Source: Stieleria sp. JC731 (GTDB taxonomy: Bacteria; Planctomycetota; Planctomycetia; Pirellulales; Pirellulaceae). Taken from it: DNA of 64,000 bases. Each line of letters begins with the position of its first letter. Position 1 is the first letter of the stretch. Location of the stretch: positions 248,001-312,000 of the forward strand of contig NZ_JAJKFQ010000005.1 in NCBI RefSeq assembly GCF_020966635.1, written 5' to 3'. Positions 55,806 through 64,000 of this stretch are shown here, piece after piece. Under the pieces are notes generated by a model. It saw only the letters and a list, made by a program, of their open reading frames with translations, made no database searches and was not told the origin of the DNA. A program made the position numbers and the translations under genes.

Positions 55806-57110
55806 CTAGACTTCGGCCAGTGGTTGCGTCGCATCGCCAAACTGTTCTCGCTTGACACCCATCACATTCATCATGCTGAGGTACAGACGGCACATCTGCC
55901 GATTTGGATTGTTGGCATAGTCAAGATTCTGGCCACCCTTAATTTTCCCGCCTCCGCCACCGATCATGACGACCGGCAAACGAGTCGCATCATGCTGTCC
56001 GTTCCGCATGCTTGAACAAAGCATCAGCATCGAATTGTCTAACAGCGTGCGATCACCTTCTTCGATCGCATCCATGCGTTGGGCCAAGTAACGCATCTGT
56101 TCGAGAAAGAACTGATTGACTTTTAACCAGTCCTCCGTGTCGCTGTGCGACAACAGGTGGTGGATCATGTAGTCCACCCCCAGATGTGGGAACCGCAATG
56201 TTCCGTGATCGTTGTTCAGTTTCAGCGTGCAAACACGTGTGGTGTCGGTTTGAAAGGCAAGCACGAGGATGTCGCACATCAATCGCATGTGATCGACGAT
56301 GTCTTGCGGATAGCCATCAGCCGGTCTTGGCATGGTCGGCTTCTGCGATGTGGGACGCCAACCCTGCAATTCCCCAAGTCGACTTGCGCGATCCAAGCGG
56401 GTTTCCACCTCGCGTACCGAATGCAGATACTCGTCAAGCTTTTGCTGGTCACGATGACTGATTCCGCGGCGAAAGTCTTTCGCGTCTTCCAAAACGGCGT
56501 CAAGCACGCTTCTGTCACCCTGTTCGGCCGAGTCTTTGAACAGTTGATCGAATGCCAACGCTGGGTACACCTCCAACGGTGTCGGCGTTGTCGGGCTGCT
56601 CCACGAAATGTGTGAGCTGTACAACATCGAATAGTTTTTATGCACCGACGGGTTCGACTTTTCACATCCTAAAACCAGACTTGGGAGTTTGGTTTTCTTA
56701 CCCACGTGCTGTGCGACCACTTGGTCAACGCTGGTCCCCGAGCGAATCTTTCCGCCAGATGAAAGCGGCGCTCCCGAGAGGAGGTTTCCCGTTTGTGAGC
56801 TGTGGATATTTCCCTTCAACGCTTCCGCATTATAAAGCCCATTGATGAACACCATGCGGTCGCGGTAGTCCACTAGCGGATGGAGGACGCGTCCGAGTTT
56901 CATCTCCGCTCCCTGCCCCTCGGCCCACCATTCGGTCGAATGGTAGCCGCATCCGGAGAACAGGATTGCCATTCGTGTCGGTGCACTTTCTGTTGACGCC
57001 GGTTGGGACGGATCGTCACTCCAAACCGAACGTGATTCCATCCATGGCAATGCCATGCTAACGCCCAGCCCACGCAACATCGCGCGGCGATCAAAGGAGA
57101 CCTGTGACAT
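55806..57110 (-). CDS. DUF1552 protein, copy A (Tat-exported)
   Basis: A 434-residue protein with a twin-arginine-like signal (SFDRRAMLRGLGVSMALPWM). The DUF1552 domain includes RMAILFSGCGYHSTEWW, LVLGCEKSNPSVHKNYSML, DILVLAFQTDTTRVCTLKLN and LLDNSMLMLCSSMRNGQHD. The role is unknown, but in planctomycetes such genes nearly always pair with DUF1592-type large cytochromes. It starts 3 bp after the DUF1592 gene stop. Confidence 0.93.
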   Translation of the reverse strand: MSQVSFDRRAMLRGLGVSMALPWMESRSVWSDDPSQPASTESAPTRMAILFSGCGYHSTEWWAEGQGAEMKLGRVLHPLVDYRDRMVFINGLYNAEALKGNIHSSQTGNLLSGAPLSSGGKIRSGTSVDQVVAQHVGKKTKLPSLVLGCEKSNPSVHKNYSMLYSSHISWSSPTTPTPLEVYPALAFDQLFKDSAEQGDRSVLDAVLEDAKDFRRGISHRDQQKLDEYLHSVREVETRLDRASRLGELQGWRPTSQKPTMPRPADGYPQDIVDHMRLMCDILVLAFQTDTTRVCTLKLNNDHGTLRFPHLGVDYMIHHLLSHSDTEDWLKVNQFFLEQMRYLAQRMDAIEEGDRTLLDNSMLMLCSSMRNGQHDATRLPVVMIGGGGGKIKGGQNLDYANNPNRQMCRLYLSMMNVMGVKREQFGDATQPLAEV

Positions 57111-57113
57111 GGT

Positions 57114-60100
57114 TCAATCCAAATAGGCGGGTGATTGAGGAGGGGAGAAATCTGCACATCGAATCTGTCGAAACGGCTGGCTGGTGACGATTGATTCTAT
57201 CGCAACACGGAACCGGTAGTCATTGTTTTTCAGCCGTTGTTGCATCTCATCGAGCAGGACTTCGTCGGAAAGCTGGACTGCACGTCCCAGGGCAAATCCC
57301 AATAGTTTTCTGCAAAATTGACGAACGAAGGCGTCTCGACGATCATGAAGTAAGTATTCGCGAAGCCCATTGATTCCATCCATTGCCGTTCCATCGGCAG
57401 CGACAGTCGCGGTGTCGACGGGGATTGGCCTGAGGCGGCCTATCGCATCGTACTGTTCAAGCGCGAAACCGAATGGGTCGATCAGTTCATGGCATTTGGC
57501 GCATTGTGGTGCAGCACTGTGCTGTTCGATCAACTCTCGAGCGCTCAGGTCTTTAGGCAGCTCTTCGGGAAGTTGCGGAACATCTGCGGGTGGGCGAGGG
57601 AGGCGTTCGCCAAGCAACGTTTCGAAAACATAGTTGCCACGCAAGATTGGGCTTGTCCGTGACGCTCCGGACTGGCTCGCCAATACCGTCGCCATGGCAA
57701 GAATACCGCCACGTCCTTGTTTCTGGACGCCGTCAAGACGGACCCATCCGTCGGTGTCGATATCTTCGATCCCATAGTGGGCAGCGAGTGAACGATTGAC
57801 ATACGCATAGTCCGCATCAAGGATCTCCAAGATCGAACCGTTGTTTCGGAATAGGTGTTCGAAAAAGAGAATCGTTTCTTCGTACATGTCGTGTCGAAGT
57901 GACGCGAACTCGGGATAAAGCTTTTCGTTCTTGTCGTCGTTCTCGCTAAAGTTCCGTAGGTGCAGCCATTGGCAGGCAAACTGGATCGCAAGCCTGCGGG
58001 TTTTTTCATCCGATAGCAGGCGGTCGATTTCGGCCCCAAGAGTTGCTGGGTTGCTGAGTTCTCCTGCGTTTGCAGAACGCATTAGTTTTTCGTCTGGCAT
58101 CGACGACCAAAAGAAAAAGCTAAGGCGATTGGCATATTCGATTGCAGACACGTCCGCGGTGCCCGAACCTTCGGGCTGAACTTCACGTCGATACAAAAAT
58201 GCCGGAGAAGCGAAGATCCGCGTGAGCAGTAGCTCGATCGCTTTCTCATGCGGCAAGTCTTCACCACGCAGTGACTGGTAGAGTTCGCTTAGGCCCCGTT
58301 GCTCGGGTTCCGAAAGTGGCCGACGCCATGCTTGCGAAGCCAGACGCAACGCAGAATCCACTTGCAGCGGTTCGAGATCGATTTGACGTTGCCGAAACTC
58401 GTTTGCTCGGCGAACAACATCTGGTTTTAAAGGGTCCCAAACCTTGACTAGGTCCGGTCGATCTTGCGTCGCAAATTCTCGTAGCTGTTCGAATGCGACT
58501 TCATAACGCAGAGGTTCTTGCGCCACGAAAAGCATTTCATCCCACATCTGATCAAGCGTTTTCTTCTGCTGATCGTCAAGCATTAAACGCTGAAGGTCGT
58601 CGTCTTGACGATAGTACAAACTGAGCGTCACCACTTCGTCGACCGGGACGATTCGCGAATAACAAACCAGGGGAGGAAAGCAATCGCAGAATAGATCAAA
58701 TGCGTCTCGAACCGATTGTTGTTTTTGTCCTCGGGGATGAACGAGCACTGGGGTGGCAAGTGGCAACGAATTTGAATTGTGCGCAGCTAGTGCGACTTCG
58801 ATACAGACACTTCCTTCTTTGCCAGCGGCGTCATGAAGGACTGCGTCTAGCTGCAGCGTCCTGCCTTGCGCAATCGATTGGGGAATGGTGAATGCTAATT
58901 TGGCCGGTGCTTGAACCACCAAGTCGTTCTTTCCGATCCCTTCAAGAGATTCGGATGATCCAAACCGCGAATCCGGAATCGAACGCTCGATCAGCTCATT
59001 CAGATTCCTTTTCTCGCTATTGAGTTCATCCGCATGCTGTTGTAGCCACTGGATTGATGCAAGCGGAACATCGACATCATTTTCGATCGTGATTCGAGGA
59101 TTGCGTAGGATCACGATATCGGAATCGCTACCGTCATTCGCATCGGAGATCGTCAAGTGAATAGCGATGTCGGATTCAGGTTCTGCCGGCAATGCAAAAT
59201 TAACTGACTGGTTTGTCAGAACCGGTGAAACTCTTTCCATCCAACGTTTCGGTTTTCCATCGCCGCCGACATGACCGATTGAATTGAATCGGAAGGTCGC
59301 TTGTTGCAGTGCTTTGACGGTCTTCAAAACTTGGTCAACATCGGCCTCGGAAAACTGTTTTGCGATTTGATTGACGATCACCCCGTTTTGAGGGTCCGTT
59401 CTTGATAATCGAGCCCAAAGAAAACCGAGGTATTGCGGATTCAAACTGTGGTGATCAGCGATGTCAAGAATCGACTGCTCGCCGGCACGCAAGTCCGTTT
59501 GCGACGCTTTTAGTGCGTGCAGATACTTTGCATAAGGAATCGCACCGCCTTCGTTGGGCACAGACCCTGCGCCACTGACCTGCATTTCGACATTTGAAAA
59601 CTCGGTGAAATTTAGGTAGAAGTCGCGGATATCTTGAACACGTTCGTCGGTCCAGTCGCGGCGTGAAGTGAACTCCGAAAAATCGATCCCTTGAGGCGTC
59701 AGGACGGCGTGGGACGCGATAAGTCTTGCCGCGTCTAAGTATTTCGATACCAATGCCGGAGACATCGCTTGAGCTTCGCCGGTATTGATAAAGCCTTCTC
59801 CTGCGGCACCATCGACGGGGAATTCCGCGGTCGGATTCAAACTGGAAACGCCTGTCAGGTCGCCGATGGTGTAGCGATATTCTTCATTGTTGAGACGTCG
59901 AAGCATCACCGGGCCAGGGTCGCCTGCATTAGCCTTTGCGGCGGATCGCAGATACTGTTCAACCCACGACAAGAGCAGTCGATGTTCGTCGTCGCTTAAT
60001 GGTTCGGCATCTTTAGGAGGCATTTGATGACTGCGAATCATTGCTCGCGTCTTGACCCAAACGCTGTTCTCGCGTGAAACGTCTCGCGATTCATTGAACT

Positions 60101-60281
60101 GTGACAGGTCGATATCGGCTTCTGCATTGTCGCTTGAGTGACAGTCGATGCATGCACGATGAAGGATGGGGCGAATGTCGTGTGCAAAGTCCGGTAGGTC
60201 GGTCTGCGTTTCGTCAGCGATTGCCGTACTAGCGGAAAGGACTGCGGCGAACAGCAAAGTGATTTTGGCAAGTGGTGACAT
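57114..60281 (-). CDS. DUF1592/PSD1-type planctomycete cytochrome C protein, copy A
   Basis: A 1055-residue secreted protein from ATG 60281 (signal SPLAKITLLFAAVLSASTAIADE). It has a c-type heme motif CIDCHSSD at the N-terminus (PSD1-type cytochrome), the DUF1587-type segment PVMLRRLNNEEYRYTIGDLTG, DUF1595/1592 segments (QVDSALRLASQAWRRPLSEPEQ and FACQWLHLRNFSENDD), and a DUF1588/1585 end with CAKCHELIDPFGFALEQYD. A large insertion of about 350 residues between DUF1587 and DUF1595 is typical of the longer subtype. It is expected to act as a periplasmic or surface electron-transfer/degradative protein; the substrate is unknown. Confidence 0.92.
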   Translation of the reverse strand: MSPLAKITLLFAAVLSASTAIADETQTDLPDFAHDIRPILHRACIDCHSSDNAEADIDLSQFNESRDVSRENSVWVKTRAMIRSHQMPPKDAEPLSDDEHRLLLSWVEQYLRSAAKANAGDPGPVMLRRLNNEEYRYTIGDLTGVSSLNPTAEFPVDGAAGEGFINTGEAQAMSPALVSKYLDAARLIASHAVLTPQGIDFSEFTSRRDWTDERVQDIRDFYLNFTEFSNVEMQVSGAGSVPNEGGAIPYAKYLHALKASQTDLRAGEQSILDIADHHSLNPQYLGFLWARLSRTDPQNGVIVNQIAKQFSEADVDQVLKTVKALQQATFRFNSIGHVGGDGKPKRWMERVSPVLTNQSVNFALPAEPESDIAIHLTISDANDGSDSDIVILRNPRITIENDVDVPLASIQWLQQHADELNSEKRNLNELIERSIPDSRFGSSESLEGIGKNDLVVQAPAKLAFTIPQSIAQGRTLQLDAVLHDAAGKEGSVCIEVALAAHNSNSLPLATPVLVHPRGQKQQSVRDAFDLFCDCFPPLVCYSRIVPVDEVVTLSLYYRQDDDLQRLMLDDQQKKTLDQMWDEMLFVAQEPLRYEVAFEQLREFATQDRPDLVKVWDPLKPDVVRRANEFRQRQIDLEPLQVDSALRLASQAWRRPLSEPEQRGLSELYQSLRGEDLPHEKAIELLLTRIFASPAFLYRREVQPEGSGTADVSAIEYANRLSFFFWSSMPDEKLMRSANAGELSNPATLGAEIDRLLSDEKTRRLAIQFACQWLHLRNFSENDDKNEKLYPEFASLRHDMYEETILFFEHLFRNNGSILEILDADYAYVNRSLAAHYGIEDIDTDGWVRLDGVQKQGRGGILAMATVLASQSGASRTSPILRGNYVFETLLGERLPRPPADVPQLPEELPKDLSARELIEQHSAAPQCAKCHELIDPFGFALEQYDAIGRLRPIPVDTATVAADGTAMDGINGLREYLLHDRRDAFVRQFCRKLLGFALGRAVQLSDEVLLDEMQQRLKNNDYRFRVAIESIVTSQPFRQIRCADFSPPQSPAYLD

Positions 60282-60346
60282 CGGACAACGGTAGATAGAA
60301 GTGTTGCGATGGGCGATCTGTTTCGACAATCGCGAACGCATCAAAA

Positions 60347-60376
60347 GAAAAACGCCGTGCATCATTATGCACGGCG
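60347..60376 (-). terminator. Rho-independent terminator (minus strand)
   Basis: CGCCGTGCAT (60353-60362) and ATGCACGGCG (60367-60376) form a 10-bp perfect stem with a CATT loop; on the minus strand it is followed by TTTTTCTTTT. It ends the transcript of the DUF1552/DUF1592 pair B. Confidence 0.9.
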
Positions 60377-60444
60377 CCGGCGTCGATGATGTTGTCGCCG
60401 AAGCGATATTCAGCAACAAGAGGAAAACAATTCAGCTGAATGTC

Positions 60445-61815
60445 TTACGCGGTGCCAAGATCCAGGCGGCCGTCGGAGTCACCGAATTGTGTGACGGGAA
60501 CGCCCATCAGGTTTAACATCGAAACATAAAGGTTTGACATCGGTTGCTTTTCAGCTTGATAGTACCGGCCGGTTGTAACCTTTCCACCGCCGTGTCCCGC
60601 CATGATGACGGGAAGGTTTTCATGGGTGTGTCGGTTGCCGTCAGCGATCGCACCGCCGTAGATGATCATCGAATTGTGAAGCAGGCTATTCCCATCGACG
60701 TCTTCGGTCTGTCGCATCTTTTCAAGGAACCGTGCAAAGTGCTCGATGTAGAACTGGTCAATTCGAGCCACTTTTTCAGCGAGCTTTTCATCACGTTGGC
60801 TATGGGTTAGCCAGTGGTGTCCTTCGGGGATGCCCAGTTGCGGGAATGTCCGATTGCTACCGTCGTAGGCCAGCAACAATGTCGCGACTCGCGTCGAATC
60901 GGTTTGAAAAGCCAAGTGCAACATGTCGTACATCAGCGTCATGTAGTCGCCAAAGTCACGAGGGATTCCCGCGGGGGCGTCTTGGTCTGTTTCTGGAGGA
61001 TCTTTGAAGCGTTCGGCGGCCTCGATGCGTCGTTCCATGTCACGGACGACCGAAAAGTATTCGTCAAATTTTCGGCTGTCGGCAGCAGCAAGCTGTCGTT
61101 GTACGTCGCGGCCTTCTTCTAAAACGAAATCGAGCACGCTCTTTTTCGTTGCTAATCGGGCTTCGTAGTTCTGCTTTCGATCGTTGGCAGTGCCCGCACC
61201 GAATAGTCTTTCGAACACAAGCCTGGGATTCGCTTCGGGCGTGACCGGAGTTGAGGGCGAACTCCACGCGAGGTTGTATTGGTATGCACACGCATATCCT
61301 GAGTCACAGCTGCCGGAGTTTCGGATCAGGTCCGATGTCAGCTCCAGCGATGGCATTCGGGTGACCGAACCGAAAGCTTGCGCGGCGACTTGGTCAACCG
61401 AGATCCCGCATTGGATGTCGCTGCCGGATGTCTTACGGGCTCGCAGGCCGGTTAGGAATGTGGCGTTTGCACGGGCATGGTCACCCGCCCCGTCTGGACC
61501 CGCCGTGGCATTGATATGGTCCAGGCCGCTGATCACTTGCAGATCCGATTTCAGCCCTTCGAGCGGCTTCATCGTTTCGTTGAGCTGGTAATCCTCTGTC
61601 GGGAACCAGTTTTCTTGCTGCACACCATTGGGAATCGACATGAATGCCATCCGCAGTGGTGCACCGGTGGAGGTGACTGCACCGGCGGAAGGAGTCGCTT
61701 CGAACGCCGCTGCACTGCTTGCCTTTAGCGAGACGAGTGCCGGCAACGCGACCGACAAGCCGCTTCCGCGCAGGAATCCACGTCGACTGAAAGTTGGTTT
61801 CTGTCCGTGACTCAT
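60445..61815 (-). CDS. DUF1552 protein, copy B (Tat-exported)
   Basis: A 456-residue protein with a Tat signal (FSRRGFLRGSGLSVALPALV). Family segments: RMAFMSIPNGVQQENWFP, CGISVDQVAAQAFGSV, RKFDEYFSVVRDMERRIEAA, HLAFQTDSTRVATLLLAYDG and LLHNSMIIYGGAIADGNRHT. Similar in build to copy A but diverged, so the two are not recent duplicates. It overlaps the DUF1592 gene by 4 bp (ATGA) and is followed by a strong terminator. Confidence 0.93.
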   Translation of the reverse strand: MSHGQKPTFSRRGFLRGSGLSVALPALVSLKASSAAAFEATPSAGAVTSTGAPLRMAFMSIPNGVQQENWFPTEDYQLNETMKPLEGLKSDLQVISGLDHINATAGPDGAGDHARANATFLTGLRARKTSGSDIQCGISVDQVAAQAFGSVTRMPSLELTSDLIRNSGSCDSGYACAYQYNLAWSSPSTPVTPEANPRLVFERLFGAGTANDRKQNYEARLATKKSVLDFVLEEGRDVQRQLAAADSRKFDEYFSVVRDMERRIEAAERFKDPPETDQDAPAGIPRDFGDYMTLMYDMLHLAFQTDSTRVATLLLAYDGSNRTFPQLGIPEGHHWLTHSQRDEKLAEKVARIDQFYIEHFARFLEKMRQTEDVDGNSLLHNSMIIYGGAIADGNRHTHENLPVIMAGHGGGKVTTGRYYQAEKQPMSNLYVSMLNLMGVPVTQFGDSDGRLDLGTA

Positions 61816-64000
61816 GGCGACTCTCCACTCGCTTGAATTTCGTTTGATGAAATGGTTTGTTGATCTGTGCTGGTCAGTCGTTGTTTTTGAAATGGCGCCG
61901 ACTCGATCACCGCTTTGACCAGGACACTAAATTTGCCATCGTTCTGCCGAAGCTTTTCAACGATTTGGTCCACGGTGTGTTCGTCGGTGTATTCCATACC
62001 GCGTCCAATGGCGAACACCAAAAGCTTTTCCGTAACGCAGCGATAGAAATCGTCCGCATGATTTTCACGTAACAGCTTTTTTAGCTCGCGAATATCGCTA
62101 AACGTTTCTCCGGTGACCAATTCACCTTGGGGTTCGATGGGTGATCCGTTATCGGAATCTCTCCACATTCCTAGGGCGTCAAAGTTTTCCAGAGCGAGAC
62201 CGATCGGGTCCATTCGCGCGTGGCACGAAGCACATAACGCGTCTTCACGGTGGACCGCCAATAGTTCACGCAAGGTCGGTTCGCGTCCGTCGAAGCGATC
62301 CGCTGATTCCTCCAGTTCGGGTACGACACCCGGTGCCGGTGGGGCGGGGGTACCCAAAATGTTATCGAGGATAAATAGCCCGCGTTTGACAGGTGAGGTG
62401 CGTGTCGGATTGGAAGTCACCATCAACATGGAAGCTTGCGTCAGCAATCCGCCTCGGGGGCTGTCTTCTGGCAGTTCGACACGACGCATCTTTTCACCTT
62501 TGACGCCTTCGATGCCATAGTGGTCCGCCAGTTTCGGATCCAGGAACGTGTAGTCACAGTCCAGCAGATCCAACAGGCTGACTTCGTTGCGGATGACGTA
62601 TTCGACGAATTCCTCTGTCTCGCGCCGGATCGAACGTTTTAGGTCATCGTCAATGCGGTCGACTTGTCGTCGGATTTCGCGGAAGCGGTCCAGCTTGGCT
62701 TGGTCTTCATCGGACATCTCTCCCCGTCGCCGAAAGAATCCACGGGGCAGCGTTTTGAACCATTCACGAAGCTCTTCGAGTTCTTCCGAATAGCCGAGGA
62801 TCACGTTCGCATCAACATTGGCATTGACGACGTCTCGCGTTCGCAACCATTGTCCGACAAAGTTTCGGATAAAGGCGTCGGCCCGTTTGTCAGCCAACAT
62901 TCGGTCGACTTGCGACTCCAGGTTTTCACGCAGTTTTCCTTGTTCGGCCAGCTCAACCAGTTCGTTATCCGGCATCGAAGACCACAGAAAGTACGACAGC
63001 CGTGAGGCGAGCGAAAGTTCGTCGACCAACGCATATCGCGAAGACGGATCGTCCGAAGCTGCCGATTCAATTCGAAACAGGAATCGCGGCGATGCCAGGA
63101 CGGCGACGATCGCTCGACTGATGCCGGATTCGAAAGTTGTCTCGGGCTGCGAGTAGACTGCTTCGGCTAGGCTGACCAGTCGATCGACCGTCTTGCGATC
63201 GACTTTGCCTCGGAAGGCGCGAGTTGCAAACCGTTCTAAAACTTCCGCCGCATATTGCCGTCGTTCCTCGGCTCCTTCTGGTGGTGAGTCACGAGTGAAA
63301 AAACGATCGTAATTTTGCGGGTGGACTAGCTCCTGGGTATCCAAGGGGCCTTCGATGCTGACACGATAGATTTCGAAATGAACGTGCGTGTTGCCTTCAT
63401 CTTCGAGGTCATCTTCGTCGCTCGCATTGACGATCGGTTCGATTTGGAACGAGATCTTGTGATCGCCCGCATCCCAATCTTTGACCGAATCGAATTCCGT
63501 TAGCTTGTTTTCGTCCCAACCCAATTCGGACTCAAAGGCGAGTTCGTCGTCGATGCGGCAGATGACTTTGTAGCGAGCCGGGTCGAATTCGAAGGAACCG
63601 TGTTGCTTCGTTCCGATCGAAACGTTGTAGCGGCCGTTGTCTTTGATCGCGAATTGTCGGCTGACCGTTGTTTCTTTCTTTCCGTCAAGCGATCGCCCGT
63701 TGCGATTTGATCCTTTGTCGGAAGTCGTGAAGTCATGCCCGCGAAAGTCTTGTCTGGGAATGATTTTCGTAACGCGGGGTACGGCGCGTTCGGTAATCAT
63801 TTCAGCCGCTTGAAGGTATTTGTCCAGCAGCAATGGCGAAACCATTAAGGCATCGGCGACGTTGTCAAAACCGTGACCTGAATCATCTGGTGGAAACAAT
63901 AAGGTCTCGTCAAAGTCCACACCCATCAAAGATCGAACGGTGTTGCCGTATTCTTGGCGGTTCATCCGTCGAACGGTGATCGGTCCTGGATCGGGGTTTT
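61812..64000 (-). CDS. DUF1592/PSD1-type planctomycete protein, copy B (runs off the window)
   Basis: At least 729 codons are visible; the frame continues past the right edge, with PGPITVRRMNRQEYGNTVRS, the DUF1587 signature, close to the edge. A DUF1595-type segment AEVLERFATRAFRGKVDRKT and the DUF1592 segment RLSYFLWSSMPDNELVELAEQ follow. The C-terminal DUF1588/1585 part reads CASCHARMDPIGLALENFDA, a c-type heme motif. The missing N-terminus probably holds the PSD1 heme domain. It overlaps the DUF1552 copy B start by 4 bp. The pair acts together; the substrate is unknown. Confidence 0.92.
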   Translation of the reverse strand, partial: NPDPGPITVRRMNRQEYGNTVRSLMGVDFDETLLFPPDDSGHGFDNVADALMVSPLLLDKYLQAAEMITERAVPRVTKIIPRQDFRGHDFTTSDKGSNRNGRSLDGKKETTVSRQFAIKDNGRYNVSIGTKQHGSFEFDPARYKVICRIDDELAFESELGWDENKLTEFDSVKDWDAGDHKISFQIEPIVNASDEDDLEDEGNTHVHFEIYRVSIEGPLDTQELVHPQNYDRFFTRDSPPEGAEERRQYAAEVLERFATRAFRGKVDRKTVDRLVSLAEAVYSQPETTFESGISRAIVAVLASPRFLFRIESAASDDPSSRYALVDELSLASRLSYFLWSSMPDNELVELAEQGKLRENLESQVDRMLADKRADAFIRNFVGQWLRTRDVVNANVDANVILGYSEELEELREWFKTLPRGFFRRRGEMSDEDQAKLDRFREIRRQVDRIDDDLKRSIRRETEEFVEYVIRNEVSLLDLLDCDYTFLDPKLADHYGIEGVKGEKMRRVELPEDSPRGGLLTQASMLMVTSNPTRTSPVKRGLFILDNILGTPAPPAPGVVPELEESADRFDGREPTLRELLAVHREDALCASCHARMDPIGLALENFDALGMWRDSDNGSPIEPQGELVTGETFSDIRELKKLLRENHADDFYRCVTEKLLVFAIGRGMEYTDEHTVDQIVEKLRQNDGKFSVLVKAVIESAPFQKQRLTSTDQQTISSNEIQASGESP

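Overview
The window looks like a chromosomal segment of a marine-type planctomycete, most likely Pirellulaceae (Rhodopirellula-like). This is inferred from gene content, not from a marker gene: there is no rRNA and I saw no tRNA. The families pointing there are two adjacent DUF1552/DUF1592 (Planctomycete cytochrome) pairs, a DUF1559 pseudopilin-like protein, a DUF1080 sugar hydrolase, ThuA, a sialate-esterase-like protein, Tat-exported Gfo/Idh and TIM-barrel proteins, a PQQ-propeller protein, and a secreted protein with an LEPR-XLL-like N-terminus.

Layout. 1-6.2 kb: metabolic genes (end of an FAD oxidoreductase, M20 amidohydrolase overlapping a YbdK-type carboxylate-amine ligase, DUF2235 hydrolase, soluble transhydrogenase, nitrilase-family amidase). 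6.2-10.9 kb (minus): polysaccharide export protein with a Cys-rich N-terminus, a secreted TPR-like protein, and an FHA-EAL signalling protein. 11-17.4 kb (plus): AAA ATPase and a 1070-residue Ser/Thr kinase fused to a tubulin/FtsZ-like domain, then a small zinc ribbon and an HDOD protein. 17.5-25 kb: esterase and ThuA separated by a bidirectional terminator, a NatA/NatB-like ABC transporter whose permease carries a CPBP protease domain, and a BRCT-MerR-TPR protein. 25.2-27 kb: acidic secreted protein.

27.6-35.3 kb (minus): one compact eight-gene block, kelch protein, DUF1559 protein, small lipoprotein, FecB-FecC-FecD-FecE type iron/siderophore ABC importer and an MFS transporter. 35.6-37.5 kb: an ammonium transporter fused to a methyl-accepting chemotaxis signalling domain. 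37.5-38.9 kb is gene-poor and holds a nested hairpin that reads as a minus-strand terminator with no obvious gene feeding it. 39.4-55.8 kb: octaheme cytochrome, YdeI-like protein with a CDGSH motif, PpnP, small stress or signalling proteins, catabolic secreted enzymes, M49 peptidase, TauE/SafE permease, oxidoreductase, propeller protein, DUF1294 protein and a flippase. 55.8-64 kb (minus): the two DUF1552/DUF1592 pairs, the last running off the window.

Best candidates for undescribed biology are the Amt-chemoreceptor fusion (35657-37537), which looks like an ammonium-sensing transceptor, and the AAA ATPase plus kinase-tubulin operon (11180-15776), preceded at its second gene by three direct repeats of exact 16-bp period. 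Where starts were ambiguous I chose by ATG, Shine-Dalgarno, domain boundary or signal-peptide position and said so.
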